Below are positions 39,326 to 48,851 of a stretch of 64,000 nucleotides of DNA, in pieces. The notes below the pieces were generated by a model, which made no database searches, was not told the origin of the DNA, and was given only the letters and a program-made list of their open reading frames with translations. The stretch lies in the NCBI GenBank assembly GCA_963575745.1, contig CAUYUJ010014325.1, forward strand, positions 65,001-129,000. Direction: 5' to 3'. Both the position numbers and the translations under genes were made by a program. Every line of letters starts with the position of its first letter. The first letter of the stretch is position 1. The stretch comes from Prorocentrum cordatum. Its lineage: Eukaryota; Sar; Dinophyceae; Prorocentrales; Prorocentraceae.

Positions 39326-40017
39326 CCCACAACGGCGATATTCCCAACTGCATGTGGTTGGGCCATTTGCCAGGACATGTTGTTTTATCCGCTGCTGGAT
39401 TATGCTGCCGGGAAAGGGTTCTGAGAGCAGCTCTTGTCTCTGGAAAGGGTCGTTTTTCCCTGCGGCCACTTGCAACACCTACGCGTGCGGGTATCGGACA
39501 CCCCCGCTGGAATTCATGTGGCCTTGCGCCCCCTCTCCCCCCACAGCCAGCCCAGCCTTTCCTCGCCCACCTCCCATCGCGCCCCCCCCCCCCGCCCCGA
39601 CTTTGATATTTCGGGATTGTCGGCCCTGTGAATCAGCCTCCTGGGTTCCGCCGTGGCCCCCAGTTGTTTCGGCTGCCAGTCCCTGCAGACCCTTGTTCTC
39701 CGTTTTCGCCTCTGTGACTGTTTCTGCTCCCTCCCCTTGATTTCCCCTGCTTGTCTACTTACTCCGTTCCCTGCTCCCGGCGCTCCCCTTTCCATCTCGG
39801 TCTCTTCCCTCCCTCATTGTCTCTCCTCGTCCTCAGTCTCCCGTGTCCTCGTTTTTTCCGAGTCTCCATTTGCTCCCCACTCTGCCCTTCATTATCTTCC
39901 GCCTCTTCCTCCTCTCTCTCTCCTCTTTCTCGTCCCTCCCCTCCCCTCCCCCCTTCCTCCCCCTCTTTTGTATGAAAGAGCCACAACACGCTCGCCATGT
40001 GTTACAATCCGATCGCT
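39326..40017. other. Unassigned sequence with pyrimidine-rich tract
   Basis: No gene seen. 39735-39975 is nearly pure C/T (CTCTTTCTCGTCCCTCCCCT and similar). It may reflect the truncation boundary of the second copia element, whose first recognisable codons are at 40018. Confidence 0.6.
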
Positions 40018-40470
40018 GTCAGACGGGTGAATATTTCGATCGCAACGTTGTTACTGTCGGAAAGACGCGCGAAGAGCTGATCCAGCCTCTGCCGTTAACG
40101 GGAAGGACCATGGGGACGCAGACGCGCGTAGTCTTCTAGTGCGACCAGCGGTACCGGGCTCCAGACACCGGAGACGGAAGACCCTGAATACGGAAAGGCT
40201 TGGCCGAGAAGAACGCAGAAGGACTCGACGAATACATGCATACATCCAGCGCAGCGGCACGATGGAAGGCCCCGCGAGGGCATGGGCGATGGCCGAGTTC
40301 AAGGCAGAATGGACTCGAAGATCCGGGCCCGAATACCCATTTGCTTCAAGGAATCGGCATCGCTATTCCTCGACCCCCGGTGATGTATGTCATGTCGGCC
40401 GTGGGCGAGGAACCCTCGTCGCCCGCTGCGTCGCGCGGCTATGCCGGCGGCGCCACGGAGGGGAAATAAG
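40018..40470 (+). pseudogene. Pol linker of relic 2
   Basis: GEYFDRNVVTVGKTREELIQ and PLPLTGRTMGTQTRVVF align with 16753-16870 of element 1, and EDPGPNTHLLQGIGIAI aligns with EDPGPCLGLLRDVGLDV near 17060. Stops and frame changes are present. Confidence 0.6.
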
Positions 40471-40899
40471 AAATAAGATGATCGTGAAAGAGCGACTGGT
40501 GACGGATACCTTCGACGCCGACTCGGGCACCGACGCGGCGCGGAATGCCGCGGGCAGGACCTTGCGCGGCGGCCGCCGTGAGGCGCCGCGTTCCGCGCGT
40601 GCCCTCGAGGCTAGCAGGATGCGCGCAGTCTCCGACACCGGGAGAAGGAACCGGGGGCGCGACCACGCTACGCCTTTTTCACGGACAAGTGCGATCGATA
40701 TGAAGAATCGAACCCGTTCGTTGCCCCATCGAAGCGGGTCGTAGACATGTCCAACGCGGCCTGCGCGGCTCGGCCAATGATAAGGCCGAGGCTGCAAACG
40801 GCGAAGGGGCTACTGCGGCTGTGAAAAAGGAATGAGATCGCTCACGGGAATTCAACGCGTGGGACGAGAGCAAGGTGATGGAGCTGAGTCAAGTTCGTA
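40471..40899. other. Degraded pol sequence of relic 2, no readable gene
   Basis: Several short frames, none matching element 1 clearly. It lies where element 1 has the second linker and the AGCTAA satellite, which is absent here. Confidence 0.4.
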
Positions 40900-41386
40900 G
40901 GCAGATGGGGGGAAAAGACTTTCCATATTTGTAGACTCTCTGCGATCCTCGTTGAGGAGAATGCGGAACTACTTGAGGGGCACATCGACAGGAAGCTCAA
41001 AGGACACGTTGTTTTCGATGGGTCTGACGACATCAATCAAGACATGAACGCGGCACTATTTCAAGAACTGTCGTCTTGCCCTGCTACTACGCAGGTCAGC
41101 AAGGCCGCGTTCGCCTCTGGATTATTTCCAGGTCATGATATACAACAGGCTGATGCACGTCAGGCGTATACTCAGGCACTAGTGGGAGGAACACCCACTT
41201 GGGCCTGGGTGAGATTACTAGAGGAAGCGTGGCCAAAGAGTTGGGCAGGTATGTGCGACCCTGTAAGTCGTCTACGACTGGCATTGTATGGTCATCTAGG
41301 CGCTGGGGGTTATCGGGAAAAGCACTGCGTTGCCCACGTGATTTCTAAGGAGTTTGAATCCATCTCTTCCTGGCGCAATTGCGACA
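40900..41386 (+). pseudogene. Reverse transcriptase of relic 2, N-terminal half
   Basis: LKGHVVFDGSDDINQDM, ALFQELSSCPATTQVSK, IQQADARQAYTQALVGG and LALYGHLGAGGYREKHC align with the RT of element 1 (motif A Asp in QADARQAY). The part before about 41000 has stops. Coding ends near SSWRNC at the insertion point of the TIR element, and RT resumes at 48852. Confidence 0.8.
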
Positions 41387-41393
41387 TCGGCGC
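41387..41393. other. Target-site duplication TCGGCGC, left copy
   Basis: TCGGCGC precedes the left inverted repeat and recurs at 48845-48851 after the right one. Confidence 0.8.
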
Positions 41394-41837
41394 TCCGAAA
41401 GTTTATTCCGATTTGAGAAAACGGCGCCGCGCGAATGCAGAGCAAACGTTATGCTGGAAGGGCGCGGGAACGCGCGCCTCCTGGACAGGCGCGAGCAGCC
41501 GCGCCCCCGCGCGAACCCCGATCCCGCGCGGGGCGCGCTCCCGTTTGACAGTGGCTCGCCCGGGAAACCGTTTCTTGTGCCGGAAGTCCTGCGCGGGCGG
41601 CCCGTCGGCGGCTCCTTCGGACGAAACCCGGCCGGAACCACCGAGAAACCGTTTGCCATCGAATGTTCTAGGCGGTTTGCCCATGTTCGGTTTCTTCGGA
41701 GTGGACCCGAAGACCTCGAGATCTATGTTTTTTGCGAAAAGTCCGAGGCGGTTCGCACATTTTCGGGTCGTTCGAACTGGGTCTGATTTTTTTCTGGCAC
41801 AAGTCCTATTGATTTGGCCACTTTCAGATAGGTCGAT

Positions 41838-41909
41838 TTTCAGTCCTTGACGGTTTTCCTCGGGGAACGGGAGGCCGGGCTCTTTGAGCCTCCGTAGTCA
41901 TCCTGGCTC
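41838..41909 (+). repeat. Split direct repeat A1
   Basis: TTTCAGTCCTTGACGGTTTT through GTAGTCATCCTGGC matches 48173-48244 with few changes. Its last 20 bases resemble the dinoflagellate spliced leader. Confidence 0.9.
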
Positions 41910-41912
41910 AGG
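41891..41912 (+). promoter_or_regulatory. Spliced-leader-like sequence before the first ORF
   Basis: TCCGTAGTCATCCTGGCTCA followed by GG matches the 22-nt dinoflagellate spliced leader (DCCGTAGCCATTTTGGCTCA plus AG) at 18 of 22 positions. It ends two bases before the ATG at 41915. A diverged copy lies in A2 (about 48226-48247). Confidence 0.55.
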
Positions 41913-41914
41913 GG

Positions 41915-42370
41915 ATGCAGTGGGTGGTCGACACACTCACCGCATACTCAGAAGCTGTCGGCGTCGGCGCGGTGTTCGGCACACACCTGTCCTCGACACA
42001 GCCGTGCATCTGCCATTGTGATCTCGGGCCGGACCGCGGGCTCCTGGACGTGATCCAGAGGCAGCTGGACCGCTGTGCTGCAGCTAGGCTGGCACCGGCG
42101 CCGTCGCGGCCGAGCCCGGAGGTGGCCTGGCCTCCGGCGTGGTGTTGGCTGTGCGTCGGAATGGCGATCGGGCTCGTCGTCGGGGCACTCCTCGGCGCCT
42201 ATCTCTTGCTGGCGATCCTCGGGCGCGTGGGCTTGCAGGGGAGTTTTCATAGGGCCATCGGAGACAGGACTCAGACGACGGCAGCAGCCATCCCGCCAGT
42301 TCGTGAAGCAGCGGCGGCTGAGCAGCGACCAGAGGTTGTGACACCGTCATCTACTCGAATCAATGGCTGA
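41915..42370 (+). CDS. Small membrane-anchored ORF of the DIRS-like element
   Basis: 151 codons from the ATG just after the leader-like sequence. Residues 28-50 hold a short Cys/His stretch (CICHCDLGPDRGLLDVIQRQ). Residues 68-100 are a hydrophobic segment (WCWLCVGMAIGLVVGALLGA, YLLLAILG) with one probable transmembrane helix. A polar tail follows. I recognise no family. It is the first gene of the element, and the next frame follows after 62 bases. A membrane protein in a retroelement of this type is unexpected. Confidence 0.5.
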   Translation: MQWVVDTLTAYSEAVGVGAVFGTHLSSTQPCICHCDLGPDRGLLDVIQRQLDRCAAARLAPAPSRPSPEVAWPPAWCWLCVGMAIGLVVGALLGAYLLLAILGRVGLQGSFHRAIGDRTQTTAAAIPPVREAAAAEQRPEVVTPSSTRING

Positions 42371-42432
42371 GACTTTGGACACCGATTTGATACAGGTGTG
42401 CATCGATTTCCCACAGATGACCCCAACATCAG

Positions 42433-43471
42433 ATGATCAGATGGTACCACCGAATTTTGTTGTACGAGCTGGGGCCCGGCCGGTGGGTAGTGAGCACTCC
42501 CGACTTCGGCGTCGAGGTAGTCGACCTCGCGAACCACCGTGTCGTGCCCCTGAACTGTGCGACCAGGTGGCCTGAGCGCGTTCGGGGTAACGTATACGGG
42601 TTCGACCCGCTGACGGAGGGGCAGAAGGAAGACATCCACCTCCGGGGGCTTCAGCTCGCGAAGGTGCTGGGATACAAGGTGGCTCCGAGCGCCTCTGCGG
42701 GCGCCGCCAGGCGGTGGCGAGTGTCGGACCCGGGCCGCGGCAAGTTCAACACAGAGCTCGAGGATCCCGACATGTTGCCTGGGAACCGAGCTGTGGTCCG
42801 GGGCGATTGTGGGATGTATCTCATCGACGAGGACGAGGAGGACTGGGTCAGCGTGCAGCGCGTACCCAACCGACAGCTCGACGAGTGGTTGGAGCAGAAA
42901 AGGAACGGGCCCGGCAGGGGCCTCAGGATTCACCCGATCCAGCGGGATCGTGCCGGGCGCCGTGAAACTGTTCAAGGTCCCGAAGTTCGAGGACTGGCCG
43001 TTCGACGGCCCGTCGGCGGCGGACGAGGTGCTGACCGAGGTCGCGACGGCGGGCCTGGAGCTGCGCCTGCACCCGACCTGGTGGGAGAGCAAGGGCGGGG
43101 TGAACCCGCAGAGCAGCGTCGCGCGGGAGGTGCGGCTCTGCTTCGACTACCTGCGCTGCTTCCAGTCGTGCGATCAGCTGAACCTGCCCGCTCTGTCGGG
43201 CGTGGAGCTGATCTGTCGGCGGGTCATCGCGTGCCAGCGCGCAGTCAGGAGGGGCCCGAAGAATCCAGACTTCTCGGGGTTTTAGAGGTTCCTGCAGGCG
43301 TCGTTCGACGACAGCGGCGGGCCCCGGACCTCGGAGTTCGACAAGTACATGGCGGAGCCCCAGAAGACGGACGCCGCGGTGCTGAAGCAGTTCAGGCCGT
43401 GGCAGGAGGAGCTCGAGGCTGACAAGAAGAGGCAGGCCGCCAAGGGAGGTGGCAAGCCGTCGTCGGGGTGA
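42433..43471 (+). pseudogene. Gag-like protein of the DIRS-like element, frame-broken
   Basis: The first part (42433 to about 42955) reads GPGRWVVSTPDFGVEVVDLA, WPERVRGNVYGFDPLTEGQ, VLGYKVAPSASAGAARRW. After a frame change it continues as KLFKVPKFEDWPFDGPSAAD, LHPTWWESKGGVNPQSSVAR and EVRLCFDYLRCFQSCDQLN, LPALSGVELICRRVIACQ. A TAG at 43283 precedes a Lys-rich tail (EELEADKKRQAAKGGGK). The position before RT suggests a Gag role; homology was not demonstrated. Confidence 0.5.
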
Positions 43472-44100
43472 TGACATCCGCGCCGGCGCCAGCCGCTGGG
43501 TTGGCATCGCGGGGCCTGGGTATCGCAGGCGCGGGCGCGCGGGAGAGCTCACGCCCTCGCCCGCATGACCGCGAAGGTTTGTTCCATTCGGAAGCGTTCC
43601 CTCTTCTTCGGCCCGCCGATGAGCGAGGTGATCGGGCGGCTCCGAGCCGCTTCCCATGGGCGCAGGGAGTCCAGGCGAGCGGCGCTGCATGGTGACCAAC
43701 GCCGCGAGTACTCTCAACGGGCTTGCTGGCGCTCGCGCTGGAAGGCCGCTGCAGTTGCGACGGCCTGGGTATAAAGCCGATGGCCCTACCGACCCTGAGA
43801 GGTCGATCCTAGGGCGAGTCGTCCGGAGGGTGGGCGACGTGTTTCCCGCCCCAGACGACTTCGACGCGAAGAACTTGCTTTTTCCCATAATGAAGTGCAA
43901 GGAGATGCACAAAGTTGGCGACGTCACAACTCGGGTGTCTATAGTGCTCGAGCGTCTGAAGATCATGAAGGGCGACCCCCACCAAGGATGCGCTGGGCCT
44001 GGTCGGGGACGACGCGAGGGCGCTTCTTTGGGACCCTGGTCGATTCATCGAGCGTCCGCCTGACCAAGATGATAGCCGAGGGGTCCCGCCGCGTCCTTAC
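43472..44100 (+). other. Sequence between Gag-like and RT frames
   Basis: No continuous gene. Frame 43656-44063 (LFPIMKCKEMHKVGDVTTRV, SIVLERLKIMKGDP) is protein-like in part and may be the N-terminal part of the RT polyprotein. Confidence 0.35.
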
Positions 44101-46620
44101 ATGGACCCAGGGCTGAGGGGCAACTCACCCATGCTGCGGGAGTTGACCAGTCGGCTCCACTCGCGCGGGCTCGTCGTCTACCGCAGGCGGGTGAAGTCGT
44201 TCGAGGGCCTCTTCACGGTTTTGAAGAAGGATGGCTGGTGGCAGCGGCTCATCATAGACTCGCGAGTGCCAATGTTTGTCCACCGTCGGCCGTCTGACTC
44301 TTACTTGGCCACCCCAGGGGCGCTCACAGGGTTGGACGTGTCGCCAGACTCGTTGGGGTCGATGGCCGACGGGCTGCAGCTCTTTGGGTGCTCAGTAGAC
44401 TTCCAGGACGGCTTCTACCAGCTGCGGTACCCCCCTCTCTCTGACTGGTTCGGTATCCCCGCCAAGATCACCGCGAAGGAGGCTGGCGTCGACGTCGTGT
44501 ACGACAGCGTTGACGGCCAGGACGTCTGGGATCGCGTCGAGCCGGACGAGCGAGTCTGGCCGTGTTTCTGCGGGGTTGCCATGGGCTGGTCTTGGGGCCT
44601 GTGCATCTGCCACTCGGCTTTGACAGACGGCTGATCGTGGCGGTCGGGCGCATGATGGCTTGCAGCCGAGAGGTCGCGGAGCGCCAGCTCGCTCGGGACG
44701 GCTTCCCGGCGCCGAGCCTCTCCAAGGGAAGGCCCGTCATCGCCCCCTACGTGGGCGACGGGAACGTGGTCTGCTACGGCGTGGCCGACGCGAAGCTGGC
44801 GCACAAGGAGGTGGTGAGCGAGCTGGTCTCGAGGGGCTTCGCTCTTCGGGACCTCGTCGAGTTCGACGAGGACCTGGACATGGTCGGCTGCGTGCTCTGC
44901 GGTGCGCACCGCCGGTCCCGATTCTGGCGACTCTACTGCGGCGTGGGCCAGCTGTTGGCCCGAGGGGGCTGCGCGGGCGACGTGATGCGCGTGGTGCTAG
45001 GGCATTTGGGCAATTTCTTCCTGCTCTCACGGTGCTGCCTGAGCATCTTGCAGCAGTGCTACCAGTTCGTTCAGGAGAACATCGGGCGCTACCAGCGGTT
45101 CAACAGCACGGTCGTCGCCGAGCTCCGCACGCGCCAGGGGGCCCTGCCGCTGGTGGTCGCGCGGCTCAGCGACCCGTTCTACGAGAAGGCCTTCATCAGC
45201 GACTCGTCGACCCACGGCTGCGCGCTTCACCAGGGCTACTTCAGCGGGGTCGAGCTGCGAGCCATCGGCCGCTGGAGGGAGCGCTGGTGCTTCGCCGAGG
45301 TGGAGGAGGCCTTTGGCCTCGGCCTGGAGGCTAACGGGCCACGCCTTGACGCCAACTTCGACTGCCTTGGCGAGTCGTTTAACCTGGGCGAGGCGTCGGG
45401 AAGTGGGTCACGCAGGCCGGCGGCCGAGGGGCCCGTCGGTGCCCGCCCGCGGTCGGGAAAGGCCGAGGTCATAGGCATCGCGCCCGCGCTGCCCGATGAG
45501 CTGCTGGACAGCGCGCGCTGGCCTCGGGTTCTGGTCGGAGCCTGGGACCGGCGGGAGGCGATTTACATGAAGAAGCGCTGCGTCTCGCTGGCTGGGCTCC
45601 GACACGCCGTGGCAGACCCTAGGGCGCACGGATGCCAGGTCCTCTCTGTTGGTGACAACCTCTCCGAGATCATGGCGACCGAGGAGGGCAGGGCCGTCGA
45701 CCATTGTTTGAACGCCCTTTGCCGTCGCGCAGCCGCCCTCCAGCTCGGCGCCGAGATCCGCTGGGTGAGGAGGTGCGTCGAGTCGGAACGGAATCCGACG
45801 GACGCCGACTCGCGCCTGGCGGACACGGGCATCCTGAAGGCGGGCGAGGCGTTGCGCCCCGGACGCCTGGCCGGGCGGCTGCGAGCGCGCGCCGTTGGCC
45901 AGGCGGGCGGCTCTGTGCGGGCGGCCACAGGCCGGGGCCCGAGCGTGGCACAGAACGCCAGCCAGGCGAGACGGCCGCTCGGCGTTCTTGAGTTGTTTAC
46001 CGGCTGCGGGCGCCTTTCAGGAGCCGGCGCGCAGGCTGGCCTGCGCATCTTGTGTCCGCTGGATGTTGCGAACGGAAAACACTTCGACTTGCTTGACACA
46101 CGTGTTCAGTGTTGCGTCATCCGTTGGGCTCGTGAAGGGAAGGTTTGGCATGTTCACCTGGCTCCGCCATGTACCCGCTGGTCCCAGGCAAGATCTACTG
46201 GCTCCGAGGACTCCAACGAGGTCGCCAGGGGCCTGGCGTTGGCGCTCTTCAGTGGTCGTGTCCTACGGGTTTGTCGTCAGTGCGGGGCCACGGTCTCGGT
46301 GGAGAACCTGGCCACGTCTGGGATATGGGCCTATGGGCCGCTGAAGAAGGAGCTCCAGAAGAGCTCGTGCAGTCCTGTCCGATACGACGCGTGCAGGTAC
46401 GGGGCCCCGTTCAAGAAGCTTACGATTTTCAACACTAGCGTGGTCTCTCTTGGGGCCCTGGATAGGAGGTGCAGCTGCAGAGTCCCCCACGAGATCCTCG
46501 AGGGCAAGGTCAGGGTCGAGGGTCCAGATGGCCGCCCTACTTGGCGCTGGAAAACATCCTTGGCCGCGGCCTATCTTCCTGTAGTTTGCCGAACGTATGT
46601 TGGTGGGCTCAAGCAGGCTG
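44101..46620 (+). pseudogene. RT, RNase H-like and C5-methyltransferase-like polyprotein
   Basis: RT fingers: VLKKDGWWQRLIIDSRVP (about 44220). Motif A: LFGCSVDFQDGFYQLRY (about 44390). Then GVAMGWSWGLCICHSAL, a frame change near 44620, and RPVIAPYVGDGNVVCYG (about 44735), where the usual YVDN/YVDD has become YVGD. RNase H-like: AFISDSSTHGCALHQG (about 45190). From about 45975 a cytosine-methyltransferase-like domain follows: GVLELFTGCGRLSGAGAQAG (SAM loop), HLAPPCTRWSQARS (Pro-Cys motif), TVSVENLATSGIWAYG (ENV-type motif), CRYGAPFKKLTIFNTSV. DIRS elements are known to carry methyltransferase domains, usually of another type. The frameshift and the altered RT acid suggest inactivity. Confidence 0.75.
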
Positions 46621-46980
46621 CCCCGCCCGGAGCGTTTCTTCGAGCAGGAGAGCCTGCGCGCTGTCAGCCTTGGGCCGATGAGCTGGCGGGCGCGGTCGGA
46701 GCCACCCCGCAGCCGGTCGCCACGCCGACGTGTCCACGGCGGTTTCCTACTGGATGGGAGCGCGCGACAGGACATGCCATGTGCGGGTCCAGCGGCGAGC
46801 GGCGGCGGCAAGCCATCGCTGCTCTCGCCCGCGCCGACGTCCACCGGGCTGCTGACCACCGCGGGCCTTCCGGCATCCAGCTCGGCGGGCCGAAGCTCGG
46901 GCGCGCCGACGGCGGACGCCGTGCGCTCGGACCGAGCCCGATCGCGCACCGCCAAGGCCGGAGGGTCTCAGCAGGAAGGG
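46621..46980 (+). other. Linker between methyltransferase-like domain and recombinase
   Basis: Arg/Ser/Ala-rich in every frame; TAG at 46981 closes one frame just before the recombinase frame. No domain seen. Confidence 0.5.
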
Positions 46981-46983
46981 TAG

Positions 46984-47888
46984 TTGAAGAGCCGGTCGAT
47001 ATCCGTCAGGACCCTGCGTGTGCACACAGAGGCGGTGAAGCTGTTTTACCTTGCTTGCAAGAGCGCCATGATGCTGGTCGCCACGCATCAGGAACTGGAC
47101 GTGGCCATGGAGCAATACCTTCACAAGCTGTACTTCGACGGGGAGACCATCTCTCGGCCGAACAGCACTGTGCACGGGCTCATGTACGAGCTGAACCTCA
47201 CGTGGTCGAAGACGTCGGAGTTCCCGCTCACTCGGAAGGCCCTGCAGGGCTACCGCAAGAGTTTGCGCGACGTGTCGCGGGATGGCGCCCCGCGGGAGTG
47301 CGCGATACTTACCTCAGGATCTCGGAGGCCGTCGCTCTGGGTCGGGATCAGGTCGCCCCTCCGCAAGCCCGCTCGGGCCCTGGGAGCTCCTACTCGCCGA
47401 TTGTCGCCCCCAGGGAGCTCGGGAAGCCGACGATGGCGGGCGCTTACGACGACACCGTTCTTGTCGGCGAGACAGCGCCAGAGAGGAGGCCTGTCTTGCG
47501 CGCGATCCTCGCGCAGATCCCTCGGGCCACGAAGCCCGGCGAGCGCCTCTTCCCGGACCTCGCGGCCGCGAAGTGCGAGCTGATCTTCAGGCGGGCCTGC
47601 CAGGCCTTGGGCTTCGGCGATCCCAAGCTTCGCCCGCGCAGTCTCCAGCGCGGCGGGGCCTCGGTCGACGCCCTGAACGGGGTCGACACTCTCGCGATCC
47701 AGAAGCGCGGTCGCTGGAACGTGATCGCCTCCTGCCGACGATGCGAGAAGAAGGGCCGTATCTTGAGGCAATTGGCGATCCTCGGTCAGACCCGCGTGCA
47801 GGAGTCTGCTGACGAGCTGGCCCGGTTGGTTTCAAAGCCCCCGCAGCTGCTCTTCTCAGCCCTTACAGACAGAAAGGTGGTTTCTTGA
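46984..47888 (+). pseudogene. Tyrosine recombinase of the DIRS-like element
   Basis: The N-terminal core-binding part is in one frame (RTLRVHTEAVKLFYLACKSA, LHKLYFDGETISRPNSTVHG, LTRKALQGYRKSLRDVSRDG; to about 47285). The catalytic part is in another (DTYLRISEAVALGRDQVAPP, with the first catalytic Arg region; RPRSLQRGGASVDALNG at the H-x-x-R position; IQKRGRWNVIASCRRCEKKG). In relatives I know, the last motifs read LRHGGAS and RRYEK; here His is Gln and the putative nucleophile Tyr is Cys. It would integrate circular cDNA. Stop at 47886. Confidence 0.65.
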
Positions 47889-47955
47889 GAATGTGAATGA
47901 GAATGTGCCCACCCACCCTCCCGTAGGCCACAGGGGACCCCGGCGGTTGCGGGAA

Positions 47956-48170
47956 GCTGTTGGCGCACGAGCGTTGCGACATAATTCTGCGCGATGTTAG
48001 CCCTTTGGCGTATTTCACGATTCACCTGTGAATGCTCTCGTGCTTGTACGCGCCTGAAGGCTCGACCCGTCTGGTGAAAAGAGCGGTTGCCAGTGTGATC
48101 GGGCCACCTTGTTTTGTACAGCCTTTCCGGGCACTCCGCTATCCCTACCCCGGCCGCCTAGTGTATCGAG
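47956..48170 (+). repeat. Split direct repeat B1
   Basis: From GCTGTTGGCGCACGAGCG to CGCCTAGTGTATCGAG; matches B2 at about nine bases in ten. Confidence 0.9.
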
Positions 48171-48172
48171 GA

Positions 48173-48244
48173 TTTCAGTCCTTGACGGTTTTCTTCGGGG
48201 AACGGGAGGCCGGGCTGTTTGGCTCTCCGTAGTCATCCTGGCCC
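48173..48244 (+). repeat. Split direct repeat A2
   Basis: Copy of A1, lying directly between B1 and B2 as in Ngaro/PAT elements. Confidence 0.9.
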
Positions 48245-48289
48245 GTCCCACCTCCCTCTCTGTTTTTTTGCTTTGTATCGCATCGGGGG

Positions 48290-48507
48290 GCTGTTGGCTC
48301 ACGAGCGCTGCGACAGAATTATGCGTGGTGTTTGCCCTTTCTGGCGCATTTCACGGTTCACCTGTGAATGCTCTCGTGCTTGTACGTGCCTGAAGGCTCG
48401 ACCCGTCTGATGACAAGAGTTGTTGGCAGCATGATCGGTCACCTTGTTTTGTGCAGCCTTTCCGGGCACTCCGCTATCCCTACCCTGGCCGCCTAGTGCA
48501 TCGAGGA
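48290..48507 (+). repeat. Split direct repeat B2, right end of the DIRS-like element
   Basis: From GCTGTTGGCTCACGAGCG to GCCTAGTGCATCGAGGA. After it, sequence belongs to the host TIR element. Confidence 0.9.
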
Positions 48508-48844
48508 AAAATTGTCGGGTCGTCGCATGACCGAACCCGAACATTTTTGTTCGAGGAAGTCCCGTGCAGTTTGCTCATTGTCGGGTCAGTACACCGCATG
48601 GGATTTAAAATTTTAAATTCCGAGGGGGGACCCAATCCCGTGACCCCGGGCAGGGGTTGCGCTCTGCCCTTGCATTGCACTGGGCCCCTCCGGCCAAACG
48701 GGGCGTCGGGCTGCCCATCGGCGCGCCGACTCTGCCCACGCGACATCGCCCCCAGCCGCTCTCGGACCCCGCGAGTCTCATCCTGCGCGCGCCATCCCAG
48801 ATGGCCCCGGCGAGCACGGTGGCGAAATTGGGGAAACTTTCGGA
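48508..48844. other. Right arm of the 41394-48844 TIR element
   Basis: No gene. The word TCGGGTCG occurs here and in the left arm. Ends with the inverted repeat AAACTTTCGGA. Confidence 0.6.
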
Positions 48845-48851
48845 TCGGCGC

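Larger units (their letters stand above)
41838..48507 (+). mobile_element. DIRS/Ngaro-like tyrosine-recombinase retroelement
   Basis: It encodes a Gag-like protein, RT/RNase H, a C5-methyltransferase-like domain and a tyrosine recombinase. Its terminal repeats have the split direct layout A1 - genes - B1 - A2 - B2 known from PAT and Ngaro elements: A1 41838-41909, B1 47956-48170, A2 48173-48244, B2 48290-48507. No target duplication is seen, as expected for recombinase-mediated integration. Frame breaks within Gag, RT and the recombinase show that it is dead. It lies inside the TIR element, so it inserted later. Confidence 0.85.
41394..48844. mobile_element. TIR element inserted in relic 2 RT, containing a DIRS-like element
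   Basis: The left end starts TCCGAAAGTTT and the right end is its reverse complement AAACTTTCGGA; beyond it the arms stay partly similar (CCnATTT). A 7-bp direct duplication TCGGCGC flanks both ends. Without the nested element (41838-48507) it would be about 780 bp with no coding capacity, so it looks non-autonomous. The family is not assigned; 7-8 bp duplications fit several cut-and-paste superfamilies. Confidence 0.7.

Noticed and set aside
39735-39975. Pyrimidine tract as a long polypyrimidine splice element
   Set aside because: Far longer than any splice signal and next to other simple repeats; most likely simple-sequence DNA.
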